Both the position numbers and the translations under genes were made by a program. The notes beneath the pieces were generated by a model. The model was given only the letters and a program-made list of their open reading frames with translations. It was not told the origin of the DNA and searched no databases. Shown piece after piece: positions 61,701 to 64,000 of a stretch of DNA of 64,000 nucleotides (the stretch's first letter is position 1; the number at the start of each line of letters is the position of its first letter). The DNA is from Trichomonas vaginalis G3 (taxonomy: Eukaryota; Parabasalia; Trichomonadida; Trichomonadidae): NCBI RefSeq assembly GCF_026262505.1, contig NC_067203.1, forward strand, positions 24,781,411-24,845,410, read 5' to 3'.

Positions 61701-63073
61701 AAATAATTTTTGCGGAATATTGTTGAATAAGCTGTAGAAGGATATAATTCGAGTATATTCATGAGTTTGACGAGATTCTGTGGTGGGCAATTCTTGAAAT
61801 AAGTATCATATGGATAAAACATAAGTCGAGATTTGAATTCTTTGAAAATCAACGAAGAAGCTTGAGCTTTTTTGATTGCAATTGATACGTATTTGTGAAG
61901 ATCGCTATCGCTTGGTAGTTTAGACTGTAATTTTGTGAGAAAATCGAGTAAATCTTGGTATTCTACTTTCTTCAAAAATTTCGGAAGGAAAAGAAGTGAA
62001 AACAGATCGACAGCTATAGACTCTGGGAAGTCTTCAAGCTTATGGTCTGTAAGGAATGATTTTATGGCTCCATAGCTCTGAATAAAATCAAAATCTGTTT
62101 CCCAACTTTCTTTCGAGATATTTATGAACTCTGAGTCTCTCGTAAACGGAAGTATATTATCTGCGATGCACTCCGGCGTAATTATCTTTGGAATGGAGTT
62201 TTCTGTAACTGGAGACCAATCATCACCTAAACCAAGGACTTGGGCCAGAATAAGTTGGTTCTTTACTTTACGAGTGATAATGTGGTCTGGTAATTTGTTG
62301 AGTTGCTTTAACATTTGTGTCGTATTTAATTTGTCAATTTGAATTAAGAAATTTACGATGCCAAAAGTAGGGAAAACGCGACTGCAAGTTCTTCCTGCGA
62401 TATCAACGAAATGCATTTTGTATCTTTGAGACTGATTCGCCAATACAATGGCATCTTCTTCAAAATAAGGATCAATTGCAGTAGAAAGTAGTTCTGCAGA
62501 TTCAAGTTGATGTGATTCGAAGTTGCACATCAACCCTTCGTATAATTCCGATATGTTGACAGCTGTCTTACATCTTAAATCGAATAGTGCTTGAAAATTG
62601 AATGGAGTAATTGATATTGGGAAAGATGAGACGATGCGACCGATAAGATGAAGCGGGAATTTTTCACTTTGAGAGATTTTATCACATAATTCTAAACTGG
62701 CTCTGGTATGTATAGTTTTAAGTGTTTTGAAAAACTCAAATGGGAAATGCTTAACAAGGTCGAGTATTTGTTCGGGATCGTTCATGACTAGTTCCGATAA
62801 TTCATTCGGATCAGAAAGTGCAGGATGACTTGCTGAGAAATCTAATGGAACTTCTGGTCTCTCCTTTGAGTCTGTAAGTCTATTTATGATGCATCTGACT
62901 GTCCAACGAAAGAGAATTTTCTTGACATCTTTAATTGGATCGTCACCGGGTAATTTCAGGAGGGGAGCAAGAATAGACATGAATTGTGGGTCGTTCTTCA
63001 AGAATAACAAGCTTTCTTCTATTTGCTTTAGAAGTAAATGCTTGTAAAATTCGACCCAGTCTTCCTCCATCAT
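58727..63073 (-). CDS. Large all-helical protein (1,448 aa), unknown
   Basis: A single open frame from ATG 63073 encodes the longest intact protein of the window. It is helical throughout, rich in Leu, Lys, Asp and Ser, without membrane segments or signal peptide. The C-terminal third (LLKNNEYSRAFAMIKALGVDTTDVMIEAA, NQPRNAFKILKWFGLN-like helix pairs) looks like the alpha-solenoids of vesicle-tethering or coat proteins (clathrin-repeat, spatacsin or NBAS-like), but no diagnostic motif is seen, so that is only a guess. The last residues (SKDTHQRSC) end with a single Cys, too short of a CaaX box. Codon use is moderately GC-rich, which fits a constitutive gene. Confidence 0.78.
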   Translation of the reverse strand: MMEEDWVEFYKHLLLKQIEESLLFLKNDPQFMSILAPLLKLPGDDPIKDVKKILFRWTVRCIINRLTDSKERPEVPLDFSASHPALSDPNELSELVMNDPEQILDLVKHFPFEFFKTLKTIHTRASLELCDKISQSEKFPLHLIGRIVSSFPISITPFNFQALFDLRCKTAVNISELYEGLMCNFESHQLESAELLSTAIDPYFEEDAIVLANQSQRYKMHFVDIAGRTCSRVFPTFGIVNFLIQIDKLNTTQMLKQLNKLPDHIITRKVKNQLILAQVLGLGDDWSPVTENSIPKIITPECIADNILPFTRDSEFINISKESWETDFDFIQSYGAIKSFLTDHKLEDFPESIAVDLFSLLFLPKFLKKVEYQDLLDFLTKLQSKLPSDSDLHKYVSIAIKKAQASSLIFKEFKSRLMFYPYDTYFKNCPPQNLVKLMNILELYPSTAYSTIFRKNYFDHVKLPNDDSKQSSIFLTREFPMDLVDDYTIDKAKEVSVTIPAEQRDTAILDLACSHRQLSRCNTLVTNSDLQKYIEKIFVKEKKYPDISDLAFTESPSVLKKKINDLIMQFDGIYSEHLMMFSHYVKQLLTTSSRMLEESPEQFIFSKIKSTKSLQNVLKVFENTGVEVEEYIYQSLSPNDVSKSFLIDLVKNEPLSGLVYSYERLEPRDVAQFFESKTMTKLNARSKHFEIFERNDKSAKKVFETLGDPFDYCGEEDLEPLIPTLLENIKKMDEKEACSVLCDLSLMYDMEKYHLEILEITKKFKNENRIPLYETLLALFPPTSNTNILFYKRFPNKEWQEMLDISYDSDRILESPDKVYNKCLSHLSKYNVETTKINNIMRFSQLLLIIRAKNIFNSREKEKEWILKMNPSCKNLSDFITGLNDDVLMSMIVSIATMTDPHAVLDISKNYKQEDLFAKCKPYALSNSKILDLLNDEMTDEMISSILKDFTINSLESESKMILDLRKLQKMAKENFKSRNFLLSLLGLAENGLFAKYNQSYKSDNLQELCEFANKYDFFDAINSFYEYGIDIDKTNINKMMSLLGVSPSGDGEDTKCLFESPTIKFNLFDDIYQLPNDVSSYPSLMRIDCQQGKLKLFKRKPNHISIKKPKTSDLPFLDISNASNQVKLISNKFELLSFDDTDKYSENIDYQGKDVKEAVTEMISYYPLHKLFDSALNNVDYNFLKELLVIFDSNSCIHCLLILSSWALDRSCSLDFFAGERNLSKQELSDFVTSLKTALTSMTLLSSTVDSSVLLPPGSVLHFDQKSLNDVSVILEYQRQVGRNVQLVSSADKGKACVTLLKNNEYSRAFAMIKALGVDTTDVMIEAAAHFGQLSNTELGNFLVNVVPRLDVESANQLTETLASILVGNKFEDSFIGTIIAGIDQPRNAFKILKWFGLNETAAFVALQNGLREEIEQCKKDIRMKKNAAILRACACWVSKDTHQRSC

Positions 63074-64000
63074 TTTTACTGAAATTTAAGTGGAAACAAC
63101 ATCACTTGATACTTCCTTATATTAATTCGATATTATTCGTATATTCTGACAAAATTTTGTAAACTTCTGAAATTTTTTTCATTTTTATGTTCAACAATGA
63201 CATATTTTTCCTTCATTTCAGATGATTACACAGTATTAAATCAACATGTTGATTAGCTAGCAATTGTTTAATAGTATTCTTCTTTCTTCAAAATTGTTCA
63301 AATTCCTCAACTTATATTTATTTCAGAGAACTTATAGCAACATTATATTTGCATTGAACACAAAACGATAAATGAACTTTTCTATTCTTCAATGTGCTTT
63401 TTGTCAAAAAATGGCTTAGAAATATTCTTTCTAGGCAATCACTTACTTTACCTAAACCAACCATTAAGTTAAAATTATTTCCTCGACTTGTAAATTGTAC
63501 TACTTGTTTCAATTTTATGCTTGTTTAATTCTAAACATAAATAAATATTTTATTTTCATTACAGACTTTAGAGATTAATCTTGAATGTAGTAAATATTAA
63601 TATATAAGATGTTTTTGTATTAATTTTCATATAAAATATATACTGTTTGAATTTTTATCAGCTATTGTTTTGATTTGTCAAATTCCAGAATGTTGTAAGC
63701 ACTGATACTAAGGGAAAATTGAGCCGCAAACTTACAATCCTCATTTAAAGAGTTTTGAAAAATTATCAATGAAAAATATCTCATTTTCACATATTTGTGG
63801 TAAGAACTAGAATCTCGAGTAAAAATATGTGAGATTAGATTATCTTATTTTTCTAAAAATTTCCAAATTTTTTTCAAATTTTAATTTTTCATTTTCAACT
63901 GCTCAATTTTGTTATTGATTTTTTATTTTATATAAAAAATTTGGAATTTTATTAACTTGAAGTATATCTCCTCTCCACAGTTAGATGCAAATTTTCGGGA
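63074..64000. other. Intergenic to window end, no gene seen
   Basis: About 930 AT-rich bases with T- and A-runs. No start-bearing open frame, RNA gene or element end is convincing. Confidence 0.4.

Noticed and set aside
63318-63512. A 64-codon minus-strand frame near the window end
   Set aside because: It lacks an ATG start and any recognised similarity; it may be a relic but cannot be supported.

Overview
The window looks like nuclear DNA from a parabasalid (trichomonad) protist such as Trichomonas or Tritrichomonas; I cannot name the species. The reasons are: very AT-rich DNA; genes without visible introns, the four best promoter cases carrying an initiator-like motif (TCA-pyrimidine-W-W) within about 15 nt of the ATG; a protein with the trichomonad initiator-binding domain (IBD); BspA-like leucine-rich-repeat surface proteins with a C-terminal membrane anchor; several families of ankyrin proteins; beta-helix and glycine-rich surface proteins; and a PAS/cyclase-type membrane protein.

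Layout. 1-1435 (-): open MULE transposase running off the left edge. 1757-8501: Rab7-like GTPase, beta-helix surface protein, decayed ankyrin gene, glycine-rich protein and a small anchored protein. 8502-17112: two divergent BspA-like genes, one intact and one broken, separated by a 1.35-kb hAT-like element. 17659-27072: decayed ankyrin gene carrying a 10-bp transposon scar, a 1,527-codon PAS/cyclase-like gene cut by two in-frame stops, small TTAA elements, and a pseudokinase-ankyrin fusion. 28246-32205 (-): an ankyrin gene broken by two transposons of different families. 32341-40110: beta-helix pseudogene, helical-repeat gene, tRNA-Met, a putative Pat1-like gene, IBD transcription factor, adenylate kinase with a CaaX end, relics, and a small membrane protein. 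40925-50973: two convergent ankyrin genes, a 1,266-aa unknown protein, an unknown gene relic, a 192-bp TTAA element, and an ankyrin gene with near-identical repeats. 51120-63073: ABC half-transporter, SLC45-like sugar transporter with a second copy of the 1.04-kb TTAA element just upstream, a long gene-poor stretch, and a 1,448-aa unknown protein.

The intact genes are an ordinary mix of trafficking (Rab), nucleotide balance (adenylate kinase), transport (ABC, SLC45), transcription (IBD) and surface or host-contact proteins. The most interesting layer is the mobile DNA. At least three DNA-transposon types can be delimited by target duplications: TTAA with GGGTGCAC tips (two 1.04-kb copies, two 192-bp copies and one tip-to-tip scar), 8 bp hAT-like, and 10 bp MULE-like. 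The MULE-like element carries a 120-bp tandem array and a perfect three-way-junction palindrome. Because a paralogous copy of the target gene lies at 4265-5762, the pre-insertion sequence of the doubly hit ankyrin gene can be read directly.
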